A DNA stretch of 5,451 nt, taken from positions 1 through 5,451 of the forward strand of contig JAEZQX010000213.1 of assembly GCA_023441105.1 (NCBI GenBank). The letters are read 5' to 3'. The notes under the pieces were generated by a model. That model saw nothing but the letters and a program-made list of their open reading frames with translations. It was not told the DNA's origin and ran no database searches. Shown here one piece after another: positions 1 to 5,451 of this stretch. The DNA comes from Pseudomonadota bacterium (lineage in GTDB: Bacteria > Pseudomonadota > Gammaproteobacteria > Burkholderiales > Burkholderiaceae). Each line of letters starts with the position of its first letter. The stretch's first letter is position 1. The position numbers and the translations under genes are program-made.

Positions 1-349
1 AGGCGAGCAGGGCGCCGTCGTAGACGAATTCGTCGCTCACCAGTTGCCGCTCGAGCGGCCAGATGCGCTCCTCCAGCCAGCGCCGCAACGGCAGGTCGTC
101 GCCGATGCCGCGCAGCAGCGTCATGGCCGCATGGCTGTGGGCGTTGACCAGCCCGGGGATGAGCAGGTGCCCCGGCAGTTCCTCGACCGGCGCCTGCGGG
201 TGCTGCTGCGCCAGCGCGGCGGCAGGCGCGATGGCTTCGATCCGCTCGCCGCGGATGGCCAGCATGTGGTCCACCAGGACCGGCGAGGAGGCGGTCGCCG
301 GTGCGATCCAGCGGGGATGGAGAAGTCTGATGGTGTCGGCGGCATCCAT
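1..349 (-). CDS. mtaD: 5'-methylthioadenosine/S-adenosylhomocysteine deaminase, N-terminal part (TRZ/ATZ-type amidohydrolase)
   Basis: The minus-strand frame gives 116 codons from an ATG at 349 and runs off the left edge, so the C-terminus (usual family length about 440 residues) is missing. Residues 1-60 look like the small beta-sandwich of composite-domain amidohydrolases. They are followed by [20 protein letters not shown] (62-81), in which H71 and H73 form the HxH metal-binding pair. The next stretch, [17 protein letters not shown] (84-100), is very typical of MtaD/TRZ-ATZ enzymes. Family members hydrolytically deaminate methylthioadenosine or S-adenosylhomocysteine in the cytoplasm, in purine and methionine salvage. 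A purine-rich Shine-Dalgarno stretch (minus strand of about 361-369) lies about 11 nt before the ATG. The gene diverges from gyrA across a 160-bp spacer. Substrate cannot be fixed from the N-terminus alone, and another TRZ/ATZ deaminase is possible. Family is confident, exact substrate less so. Confidence 0.85.
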   Translation of the reverse strand, partial: MDAADTIRLLHPRWIAPATASSPVLVDHMLAIRGERIEAIAPAAALAQQHPQAPVEELPGHLLIPGLVNAHSHAAMTLLRGIGDDLPLRRWLEERIWPLERQLVSDEFVYDGALLA

Positions 350-401
350 GGCGGCCGGTTTCCTCTTCCAGGGCGGGGCACCGAGATTCCGGGCGCTGCC
401 A

Positions 402-429
402 TTAGAGCACATGCGCAATAGTTTAAAAT
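402..429 (+). promoter_or_regulatory. gyrA: Candidate sigma-70-like promoter for gyrA
   Basis: The 350-509 spacer is GC-rich apart from an AT-rich patch at about 400-440. On the plus strand TTAGAG (402-407) and TAAAAT (424-429) could be -35 and -10 boxes with a 16-bp gap. This would give a leader of about 75 nt before the gyrA ATG. The -10 is a fair match and the -35 a poor one. The same patch may also serve mtaD on the other strand, but I could not find a well-spaced minus-strand pair. Placement is inferred from composition and box similarity only. Confidence 0.3.
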
Positions 430-441
430 TCAATGATTTAG

Positions 442-458
442 GCCGCCGGCAAGGCGGC
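442..458 (+). other. GC-rich hairpin in the presumed gyrA leader
   Basis: GCCGCC (442-447) and GGCGGC (453-458) are perfect reverse complements separated by the 5-nt loop GGCAA. The hairpin lies between the candidate promoter and the gyrA Shine-Dalgarno at about 501-506. No T-run follows, so it does not look like an intrinsic terminator. It could affect leader stability or be chance pairing in GC-rich DNA. Confidence 0.3.
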
Positions 459-509
459 AATGCGGTGCCCCAGGTTGCGCCGCGCACCAGCTGAGAACCC
501 GAAGGGCCA

Positions 510-3194
510 ATGGACCAATTTGCCAAAGAAACCGTACCGATCAGTCTCGAGCAGGAAATGAAGCGCTCGTTCCTCGACTACGCGATGAGCGTGATCGTGG
601 GCCGAGCGCTTCCGGACGTGCGCGACGGACTCAAGCCGGTGCATCGCCGCGTCCTCTACGCGATGCACGAGCTCGGCAACGACTGGAACCGCGCCTACAA
701 GAAATCGGCCCGTATCGTCGGCGACGTGATCGGTAAGTACCACCCGCACGGCGACACGGCGGTCTACGACACGATCGTGCGGATGGCGCAGGACTTTTCC
801 CTGCGCTACATGCTGGTCGACGGCCAGGGCAACTTCGGGTCGGTCGACGGCGACAGTCCGGCGGCCATGCGCTACACCGAGATCAGGCTCGCGAAGATCG
901 CGCACGAGATGCTCGCCGACATCGACAAGGAGACGGTGGACTTCGGGCCGAACTACGATGGGTCGGAACGCGAGCCGCTGGTGCTGCCGGCGCGGATCCC
1001 GAACCTGCTGATCAACGGCAGTACCGGCATCGCGGTGGCGATGGCCACCAACATCCCGCCGCACAACCTCAGCGAGGTGATCGACGCCTGCATGCTGCTG
1101 CTGGACAAGCCGGACGTCAGCATCGACGAGCTCATCGAGAAGGTGCCGGCGCCGGACTTCCCCACCGGCGGCATCATCTACGGCGTGTCCGGCGTGCGCG
1201 AAGGCTACCGCACCGGCCGCGGCCGGGTCGTGATCCGTGCCCGCACGCACCTGGAAGACATGGATCGCGGCAACCGCCAGGCGATCATCGTCGACGAGAT
1301 TCCCTACCAGGTGAACAAGGCGGTGCTGCAACAGCGCATCGCGGAGCTGGTCAACGAGAAGAAGATCGAAGGCATCTCGGATATCCGCGACGAATCCGAC
1401 AAGCAGGGCATGCGGGTGGTGATCGAGCTCAAGCGCGGTGAAAACGCCGAGGTCATCCTCAACAACCTGTACAAGCAGACGCAGCTGCAGGACAGCTTCG
1501 GCATCAACATGGTGGCGCTGGTGGACGGCCAGCCGCGCCTGCTCAATCTCAAGGAGATGCTGGAGTCGTTCCTCTCGCACCGGCGCGAGGTGCTGACCCG
1601 GCGCACGGTATTCGAGCTGCGCAAGGCGCGCGAACGCGGGCACGTCCTCGAGGGCCTGGCGGTGGCGGTGGCCAACGTCGACGAGATGATCGCGCTGATC
1701 AAGGCCTCGCCCACGCCGCCCATCGCCAAGGAGCGGCTGCTCGAGCGCAGCTGGGCGGCCGGGGTGGCGGCATCGATGGTCGAGCGGGCTTCCGGCGACG
1801 CCACTGCGCTGCGCCCGGAGAGCGTCGAAACCGGCGCCGGCCTGCAGGCCGACGGCACCTATCGGCTGTCCGACACGCAGGCCACCGAGATCCTGCAGAT
1901 GCGCCTGCAGCGCCTCACCGGCCTCGAGCAGGAGAAGATCGTCGCCGAGTACAAGGAGGTGATCGAGCGCATCCTGGACCTGCTCGACATCCTGGCGCGC
2001 CCCGAGCGGATCACCGCCATCATCCGCGACGAGCTGCGCGAGATCGGCGGCGAATACGGCGATCGCAGCAAGGACCCGCGGCGCTCGGAGATCGAGCGCA
2101 ACACCAGCGAGCTCGACACCGAGGATCTCATCACGCCGCAGGACATGGTGGTGACCCTCTCGCATACCGGCTACATCAAGAGCCAGCCCTTGTCCGAATA
2201 TCGCGCGCAGCGTCGCGGCGGCCGCGGCAAGCAGGCGACCGGCATGAAGGAGGACGACTGGATCGACCAGTTGTTCATTGCGAACACGCACCACATGATC
2301 CTGTGCTTCTCGGATCGTGGCCGGGTGTACTGGATCAAGGTCTGGGAGGTCCCGCAGGGCTCGCGCGCCTCGCGCGGCCGACCCATCGTCAACATGTTTC
2401 CGCTGCAGGACAACGAGAAGATCACGGTGGTGCTGCCGATCCGGGAGTTCGACGACAGCCACTACGTGTTCATGGCGACCAGCCAGGGCACGGTCAAGAA
2501 GACGGCGCTCAGCGAATTCTCCAACCCGCGCAAGGCCGGCATCATCGCCGTCGATCTCGACGAGGGCGACTACCTGATCGGTGCCGCCGTCACCGACGGC
2601 GAGCACGACGTCATGCTGTTCTCGGATGCCGGCAAGGCGGTGCGCTTCGACGAGAACGACGTGCGCAGCATGGGTCGCAATGCGCGCGGGGTGCGCGGCA
2701 TGGCGCTGGAGGAAGGCCAGAGCGTGATCGCCATGCTGGTCGCCGACAGCGAGGAGCAGTCGGTGCTGACGGCCACCGAGAATGGCTACGGCAAGCGCAC
2801 GCCGGTCGCGGAATATACGCGCCACGGCCGCGGCACCAAGGGAATGATCGCCATCCAGTCCTCGGAGCGCAATGGCAAGATGGTGGCGGCGGTGCTGGTC
2901 GAGGCAAGCGACGAGATCATGCTGATCACCAACAGCGGCGTGCTGGTGCGAACGCGCGTCTCGGAGATTCGTCAGCTGGGACGGGCGACCCAGGGGGTGA
3001 CCCTGATCGACGTCGAGGACGGCGACACCCTGGCGGGCGTGCAGCGGATCGTGGAGACGGAAGCCGCCGACGCCATCGTCGCCAGCGCCGTCGCAGAGCA
3101 GGAGGAATCGGAGCGGTCGGAAGCTGCGCAGGACGCGGAGCAGGACCCCGATCAGGCTCCGTCGGCGGATCCGGACGCGCCGTCCCAGGAATGA
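510..3194 (+). CDS. gyrA: DNA gyrase subunit A
   Basis: This complete 894-residue protein is the breakage-reunion subunit of DNA gyrase (A2B2 with GyrB), which introduces negative supercoils using ATP. Its N-terminal numbering matches E. coli GyrA. The catalytic tyrosine is Y122 in AAMRYTE, preceded by R121. The quinolone-determining region reads [10 protein letters not shown], with T83 and D87. IPYQVNK (264-270) and the coiled-coil/tower region follow. The GyrA box QRRGGRG is at 567-573 and begins the DNA-wrapping beta-pinwheel (about 540-845). The last 45 or so residues form an acidic Glu/Asp/Ala tail, as in other GyrA proteins. A few extra residues near 520-524 (RSKDP) are absent from E. 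coli GyrA. The ATG at 510 is chosen because GAAGGG (501-506) precedes it and the N-terminus aligns with E. coli. Early codons are A/T-richer than the rest. No frameshift or internal stop is present. Length is close to the family norm (E. coli 875). Confidence 0.99.
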   Translation: MDQFAKETVPISLEQEMKRSFLDYAMSVIVGRALPDVRDGLKPVHRRVLYAMHELGNDWNRAYKKSARIVGDVIGKYHPHGDTAVYDTIVRMAQDFSLRYMLVDGQGNFGSVDGDSPAAMRYTEIRLAKIAHEMLADIDKETVDFGPNYDGSEREPLVLPARIPNLLINGSTGIAVAMATNIPPHNLSEVIDACMLLLDKPDVSIDELIEKVPAPDFPTGGIIYGVSGVREGYRTGRGRVVIRARTHLEDMDRGNRQAIIVDEIPYQVNKAVLQQRIAELVNEKKIEGISDIRDESDKQGMRVVIELKRGENAEVILNNLYKQTQLQDSFGINMVALVDGQPRLLNLKEMLESFLSHRREVLTRRTVFELRKARERGHVLEGLAVAVANVDEMIALIKASPTPPIAKERLLERSWAAGVAASMVERASGDATALRPESVETGAGLQADGTYRLSDTQATEILQMRLQRLTGLEQEKIVAEYKEVIERILDLLDILARPERITAIIRDELREIGGEYGDRSKDPRRSEIERNTSELDTEDLITPQDMVVTLSHTGYIKSQPLSEYRAQRRGGRGKQATGMKEDDWIDQLFIANTHHMILCFSDRGRVYWIKVWEVPQGSRASRGRPIVNMFPLQDNEKITVVLPIREFDDSHYVFMATSQGTVKKTALSEFSNPRKAGIIAVDLDEGDYLIGAAVTDGEHDVMLFSDAGKAVRFDENDVRSMGRNARGVRGMALEEGQSVIAMLVADSEEQSVLTATENGYGKRTPVAEYTRHGRGTKGMIAIQSSERNGKMVAAVLVEASDEIMLITNSGVLVRTRVSEIRQLGRATQGVTLIDVEDGDTLAGVQRIVETEAADAIVASAVAEQEESERSEAAQDAEQDPDQAPSADPDAPSQE

Positions 3195-3204
3195 GGCGGA
3201 TGAT

Positions 3205-3223
3205 CCCGGGTCGCCGGCCCGGG
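3205..3223. terminator. Possible bidirectional hairpin between convergent genes
   Basis: CCCGGG at 3205-3210 and again at 3218-3223 can pair as a 6-bp all-GC stem with a 7-nt loop, extended by a T-G wobble. It lies in the 37-bp gap between the gyrA stop and the stop of the convergent small gene, where a shared terminator is expected. There is no T-run on either strand, so it is not a canonical intrinsic terminator. It may act as a 3'-end stabiliser or be incidental. Confidence 0.3.
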
Positions 3224-3231
3224 GCAGCGGC

Positions 3232-3576
3232 TCAGCTGCTGCGGCGCCCGATCAGCCGGCAGAGCAGCAGCAGCAGCGTCGCCAGGGCGATCGGCGTCGA
3301 GGGCAGGCCTTCGGCCGGCGCCTTGCCGTCGCGGACGTTGCCGTCGGCGGTGGCCGATCTGCCCGCCGTGCGCGAGATGCGGGTGTCGCCGATGCCGACC
3401 AGCTGCACCGACACCGGTTGCGCGGTCGCCGGCAGCAGCCGCAGGTCCGAGGCGGCGACCTGGGTGGCGCTGGCCGGCGCATTCATCGTCGGCACCAGCG
3501 CGAGATCGGGTGAGGCGCTGGCCTGGGTGCCGAGCGCGAATGAGACAATGACGATTGAGAGCAGGAGCTTTTTCAT
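3232..3576 (-). CDS. Small exported protein with signal peptide and C-terminal hydrophobic/arginine tail, function unknown
   Basis: The minus-strand frame encodes 114 residues from the ATG at 3576. I do not recognise the family. Residues 1-21 look like a Sec signal peptide: MKK, then hydrophobic LLLSIVIVSFAL, then an ASA signal-peptidase-I-like site, with cleavage probably after A21. The mature part (22-90) is Ala/Ser/Thr/Pro-rich with no recognised motif. It is followed by LPSTP (91-95), a short leucine-rich segment (96-109, interrupted by R107) and a basic end, GRRSS. This three-part tail resembles sorting signals of the PEP-CTERM/GlyGly-CTERM kind, but no canonical motif is present, so surface sorting is only a suggestion. 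An in-frame ATG at 3600 would add MGSSDQDA. The 3576 start is preferred because it gives a standard signal peptide, although neither start has a strong Shine-Dalgarno. The gene is convergent with gyrA and divergent from pheA. Signal peptide plus tail make it credible as a real gene despite its size. Confidence 0.65.
   Translation of the reverse strand: MKKLLLSIVIVSFALGTQASASPDLALVPTMNAPASATQVAASDLRLLPATAQPVSVQLVGIGDTRISRTAGRSATADGNVRDGKAPAEGLPSTPIALATLLLLLCRLIGRRSS
3265..3276 (-). repeat. Short CAG/CTG trinucleotide run inside the hydrophobic tail
   Basis: Four exact CAG units on the plus strand read as CTG leucine codons in the minus-strand small gene, within its LLLLL segment. Slippage here would change the length of the hydrophobic tail in frame. 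Four units are few and Leu-rich segments in GC-rich genomes often use CTG, so this may be ordinary. Confidence 0.4.
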
Positions 3577-3590
3577 TGCGTCTTGGTCGC

Positions 3591-3612
3591 TTGAACCCAT
3601 TGTGAGGTTCAA
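3591..3612. promoter_or_regulatory. Perfect 7-bp inverted repeat, candidate operator
   Basis: TTGAACC (3591-3597) and GGTTCAA (3606-3612) are exact reverse complements with an 8-bp centre, giving a 15-bp centre-to-centre spacing. The element lies 15 bp upstream of the small exported-protein gene and about 130 bp before pheA, in their divergent spacer. Geometry and A/T-containing arms suit a dimeric DNA-binding protein. An RNA hairpin in the small gene's leader is the alternative. No known regulator consensus was recognised. Confidence 0.3.
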
Positions 3613-3652
3613 AGCCTTGCAGCCGTGTGACGGAAGTCGCGGGACTGCAGTC

Positions 3653-3667
3653 GCTGCCTCGGGCAGC
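3653..3667 (+). other. Tight GC hairpin upstream of pheA
   Basis: GCTGCC (3653-3658), a TCG loop and GGCAGC (3662-3667) form a perfect 6-bp stem with a 3-nt loop about 75 nt before the pheA start. There is no T-run downstream and no Phe-rich leader peptide in the spacer, so the usual pheA attenuation arrangement is not seen. Its role, if any, is unknown. Confidence 0.25.
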
Positions 3668-3732
3668 AGCTGAAACGGGAAATCGACGGTATGGAATCGG
3701 AACGCCGGCGGCAGGAGCCCCGGGCACATGGC

Positions 3733-3736
3733 GGAG
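3733..3736 (+). promoter_or_regulatory. pheA: Shine-Dalgarno that fixes the pheA GTG start
   Basis: GGAG lies 7 nt before the GTG at 3744. The frame is open further upstream to a GTG at 3627, but the translation in between has no chorismate mutase similarity and lacks a comparable ribosome-binding site. Start at 3744 places the first helix of the mutase domain immediately after a four-residue lead. Confidence 0.7.
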
Positions 3737-3743
3737 CCGGGCG

Positions 3744-4931
3744 GTGAGCGCGCCGGATCTGGAGTCCCTCAGGACCGCGATCGACGACATCGACCGGCGG
3801 CTGTTGTCGCTGCTGTCCGAGCGGGCGCGCCATGCGCTGTCGGTCGGCGATGTCAAGAAGGTCGACAATTCGCCGGTCTACCGCCCCGAGCGGGAAGCGC
3901 AGGTGATCGCCCGCCTTCAGGAGCTGAATGCCGGCCCGCTGCCGGCGCAGGCGATTGCCGCCATCTGGCGCGAAGTGATGTCCGCCTGCCGCGGCCTGGA
4001 GCGCCGCTTGCGGGTGGCCTACCTTGGACCGGCCGGCACCTTCTCCGAACAGGCGATGCGCCAGCATTTCGGCGCCGGAGTCGAGGGCGTGGCCTGCCCG
4101 ACCATCGACGAGGTGTTTCGCGCGACCGAGGCCGAGGCTTGCGACTTCGGCGTCGTGCCGGTGGAGAATTCCACCGAGGGCGCGGTCAACCGCAGCCTCG
4201 ACCTGTTGCTCACCAGTCCCCTGGTGATCTGCAGCGAGGTGACGGTGCCGGTTCGACATATCCTGATGGCGAGAAAAAGGGACCTTGCGGTCGAAGCCGC
4301 TGGACACGGAAATGCCGCGGCGGCGAGCACCGTTGAAAAGACTGCCGGGGAATCGGCCGAGGTCAGCAAGGTATGTGCCCATCCCCAGGCGTTGGCGCAA
4401 TGCACCAACTGGCTCAACCGCAACTATCCGCACCTCGAGCGGGTGCCGGTGGCGAGCAATGCCGAAGGCGCGCGCATGGCAGCGGAAGATCCGTCGGTGG
4501 CGGCCATCGCCGGGCAACTGGCGCTCGAGATCTACGGTCTCGAGCCGCTGGCGCTGGGCATCCAGGACGATCCGCTCAACCGCACCCGCTTCGTCGTCGT
4601 CGGCCGGCATCGCAGCCTGCCGTCCGGTCGCGACCAGACGTCGCTGATCCTGGCAGTGCCCGATCGCGCCGGCGCGGTGCATGCGCTGATCGAGCCGCTT
4701 GCCCGGCACGGCGTGTCGATGAAGCGGTTCGAGTCGCGGCCCGCCCGCCAGGGGGGCTGGGAGTACTACTTCTACATCGACCTGATCGGTCACCAGGACG
4801 ATCCGGCGGTCGCACCGGCACTGGCCGAGCTGAAGGCGCAATGCGCGTTCTACAAGTCGCTCGGCTCCTATCCCAGCGAATCGGCGCCACCGCCGCAGCC
4901 CTCATCCATCCAACTCCACGAGTCGACATGA
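3744..4931 (+). CDS. pheA: Bifunctional chorismate mutase/prephenate dehydratase (P-protein)
   Basis: This 395-residue cytoplasmic enzyme converts chorismate to prephenate and then to phenylpyruvate, the committed branch to phenylalanine. Residues 1-88 are an AroQ-type mutase domain. R10, R27, K38 and R50-E51 match E. coli catalytic positions R11, R28, K39 and R51-E52. Residues 90-285 are the dehydratase, with YLGPAGTFSEQA (93-104), VPVENSTEGAVN (138-149), AHPQALAQC (212-220) and the catalytic TRF (281-283). Residues 297-377 are an ACT domain with GAVH (310-313) and ESRP (330-333), the Phe-binding motif, so feedback inhibition by phenylalanine is expected. Between H172 and H213 there are about 23 more residues than usual; this Ala-rich insertion uses atypical codons. 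A Pro/Ser-rich tail follows GSYPSE. The GTG start is supported by GGAG at 3733-3736. The gene overlaps hisC by ATGA, which implies translational coupling. Confidence 0.96.
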   Translation: MSAPDLESLRTAIDDIDRRLLSLLSERARHALSVGDVKKVDNSPVYRPEREAQVIARLQELNAGPLPAQAIAAIWREVMSACRGLERRLRVAYLGPAGTFSEQAMRQHFGAGVEGVACPTIDEVFRATEAEACDFGVVPVENSTEGAVNRSLDLLLTSPLVICSEVTVPVRHILMARKRDLAVEAAGHGNAAAASTVEKTAGESAEVSKVCAHPQALAQCTNWLNRNYPHLERVPVASNAEGARMAAEDPSVAAIAGQLALEIYGLEPLALGIQDDPLNRTRFVVVGRHRSLPSGRDQTSLILAVPDRAGAVHALIEPLARHGVSMKRFESRPARQGGWEYYFYIDLIGHQDDPAVAPALAELKAQCAFYKSLGSYPSESAPPPQPSSIQLHEST

Positions 4932-5451
4932 CAGCCACCGCTTCGTCGCAACCCGCCACCGCCTCGTCGCCAGCGTCGGACCGCGGCGCTTCGCCGCTCC
5001 GCGATTCGCCGGCTTACGTGAAGGCGATCTCGCCCTACAAGCCGGGCAAGCCGATCGGCGAGGTGGCGCGCGAATACCGCCTCGATGCCGCCCGCATCAT
5101 CAAGCTCGCCTCCAACGAGAATCCGCTCGGGATGCCGCCGAGCGCGCGCGCGGCCATCCAGGCGGCGCTGGGCGACCTCGGGCGTTATCCCGACGCCGAC
5201 TGCTTCGACCTCAAGGCGGCCATCTCGGCGCGTCACGGCCTGCCGGCGGACTGGATCACGCTCGGCAACGGCTCCAATGACCTGCTCGAGCTCGCGGCGC
5301 GCTCCTTCTGCGCGAGCGGCCAGTCGATCGTCTACTCGCAGTATTCCTTCACCGTCTACGCGCTGGCGACGCAGTCGATCGGTGCCCGTGCGATCGAGGT
5401 GCCGGCCGTGCACTACGGCCACGACCTCGACGCGATGGCGCGCGCCCTCGC
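4928..5451 (+). CDS. hisC: Histidinol-phosphate aminotransferase, N-terminal part
   Basis: The frame starts at the ATG overlapping the pheA stop and runs 174 codons to the right edge; the rest, including the PLP-binding lysine, lies outside. This is a fold-type I PLP aminotransferase. ISPYKPGKPIGEVAREY (34-50), KLASNENPLG (59-68), the RYPD segment (86-89) and LGNGSNDLLELAARSF (112-127) are hallmark HisC sequences. HisC transfers the amino group between histidinol phosphate and glutamate; copies next to pheA (often called hisC2) may also act on aromatic keto acids, which would suit this position after prephenate dehydratase. Residues 1-27 are a Ser/Ala/Thr-rich extension that other HisC proteins mostly lack, and it contains a 7-residue tandem duplication. 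There is no strong Shine-Dalgarno, which fits coupling to pheA. Family is secure, but substrate preference cannot be read from the sequence. Confidence 0.93.
   Translation, partial: MTATASSQPATASSPASDRGASPLRDSPAYVKAISPYKPGKPIGEVAREYRLDAARIIKLASNENPLGMPPSARAAIQAALGDLGRYPDADCFDLKAAISARHGLPADWITLGNGSNDLLELAARSFCASGQSIVYSQYSFTVYALATQSIGARAIEVPAVHYGHDLDAMARAL
4934..4975 (+). repeat. hisC: 21-bp imperfect tandem duplication at the hisC 5' end
   Basis: Two adjacent 21-bp units, 4934-4954 and 4955-4975, share their first 16 bases with a single T/C difference and then diverge. The period equals seven codons, so the reading frame is kept: ATASSQP followed by ATASSPA. It lies in the low-complexity N-terminal extension of HisC, just after the ATGA overlap with pheA. 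Confidence 0.75.

Noticed and set aside
63..494. Plus-strand frames opposite the amidohydrolase start and in the spacer
   Set aside because: The minus strand has clear MtaD motifs, including the HSH metal site. The plus-strand products are Arg/Gly-rich shadows.
460..561. A 33-codon frame starting at an ATG at 460 and overlapping the gyrA start
   Set aside because: It is out of frame with gyrA, lacks a ribosome-binding site and ends inside the conserved gyrA N-terminus. It is probably incidental.
438..2825. A 795-codon open frame antisense to most of gyrA, rich in His, Asp, Arg and Val
   Set aside because: It is codon-aligned with gyrA, so antisense stops would need the sense codons TTA, CTA or TCA. 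These are avoided in this GC-rich genome, which leaves the opposite strand open by default. The product shows no motif and gyrA is unmistakable on the other strand.
2303..3673. A 456-codon plus-strand frame overlapping the gyrA 3' half, the spacer and the small gene
   Set aside because: It is an out-of-frame shadow of gyrA with Gly/Arg-rich low-complexity translation, and it crosses two genes and a spacer with no recognisable domain.
3577..3743. Search for a phenylalanine attenuator (Phe-rich leader peptide plus terminator) before pheA
   Set aside because: No short frame with clustered TTC/TTT codons and no hairpin followed by a T-run was found. Only an isolated hairpin at 3653-3667 is present.
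4271..4281. A-run before GGG in pheA considered as a programmed frameshift site
   Set aside because: There are only five A's and the phase does not fit the X XXY YYZ slippery pattern. The zero frame continues through all dehydratase and ACT motifs.
3609..4841. A 410-codon minus-strand frame opposite pheA
   Set aside because: It is antisense to a clear P-protein, has Arg/His-rich composition and no recognisable motif. It also runs through the upstream spacer.
4868..5422. A 184-codon minus-strand frame opposite hisC
   Set aside because: It is antisense to well-conserved HisC motifs and has the same Arg/Val/Ala-rich shadow composition.

Overview
The window is high-GC (clearly above 60% by eye) bacterial chromosomal DNA. 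It most likely comes from a gammaproteobacterium of the broad Pseudomonas/Xanthomonas/Chromatiales kind. The main reasons are the GyrA sequence, collinear with E. coli GyrA through the breakage-reunion domain, and the linkage of gyrA with pheA and hisC next to an mtaD-like gene, which recalls the Pseudomonas-type gyrA-serC-pheA-hisC region. I cannot name a genus.

Layout from left to right. Positions 1-349 (minus) hold the N-terminal third or so of an amidohydrolase, probably the 5'-methylthioadenosine/S-adenosylhomocysteine deaminase MtaD. A 160-bp divergent spacer (350-509) contains an AT-rich patch that could hold the gyrA promoter. gyrA (510-3194, plus) is complete and intact. It is followed by a 37-bp convergent gap with a GC hairpin, then a small minus-strand gene (3232-3576) for an exported protein with a signal peptide and a short hydrophobic C-terminal tail ending in arginines. 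A second divergent spacer (3577-3743) contains a perfect 7-bp inverted repeat and a hairpin. pheA (3744-4931, plus) then begins at a GTG with a good Shine-Dalgarno sequence. It overlaps hisC (4928 to the window edge, plus) by ATGA, so these two aromatic/histidine amino-acid genes look translationally coupled.

The core genes are ordinary housekeeping: gyrase subunit A for DNA topology, the bifunctional chorismate mutase/prephenate dehydratase for phenylalanine synthesis, and an aminotransferase that can act in histidine and/or aromatic amino-acid synthesis. The less ordinary points are these. serC is absent from the slot it often holds between gyrA and pheA, and the small exported-protein gene sits there. 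PheA carries an Ala-rich insertion of about 23 residues, in atypical codons, in its prephenate dehydratase domain. HisC has a low-complexity N-terminal extension that includes a 21-bp (7-codon) tandem duplication. I found no mobile element, CRISPR array, RNA gene or defence-like system. The long open frame antisense to gyrA has a simple codon-usage explanation. Nothing here convincingly amounts to a new biological system.
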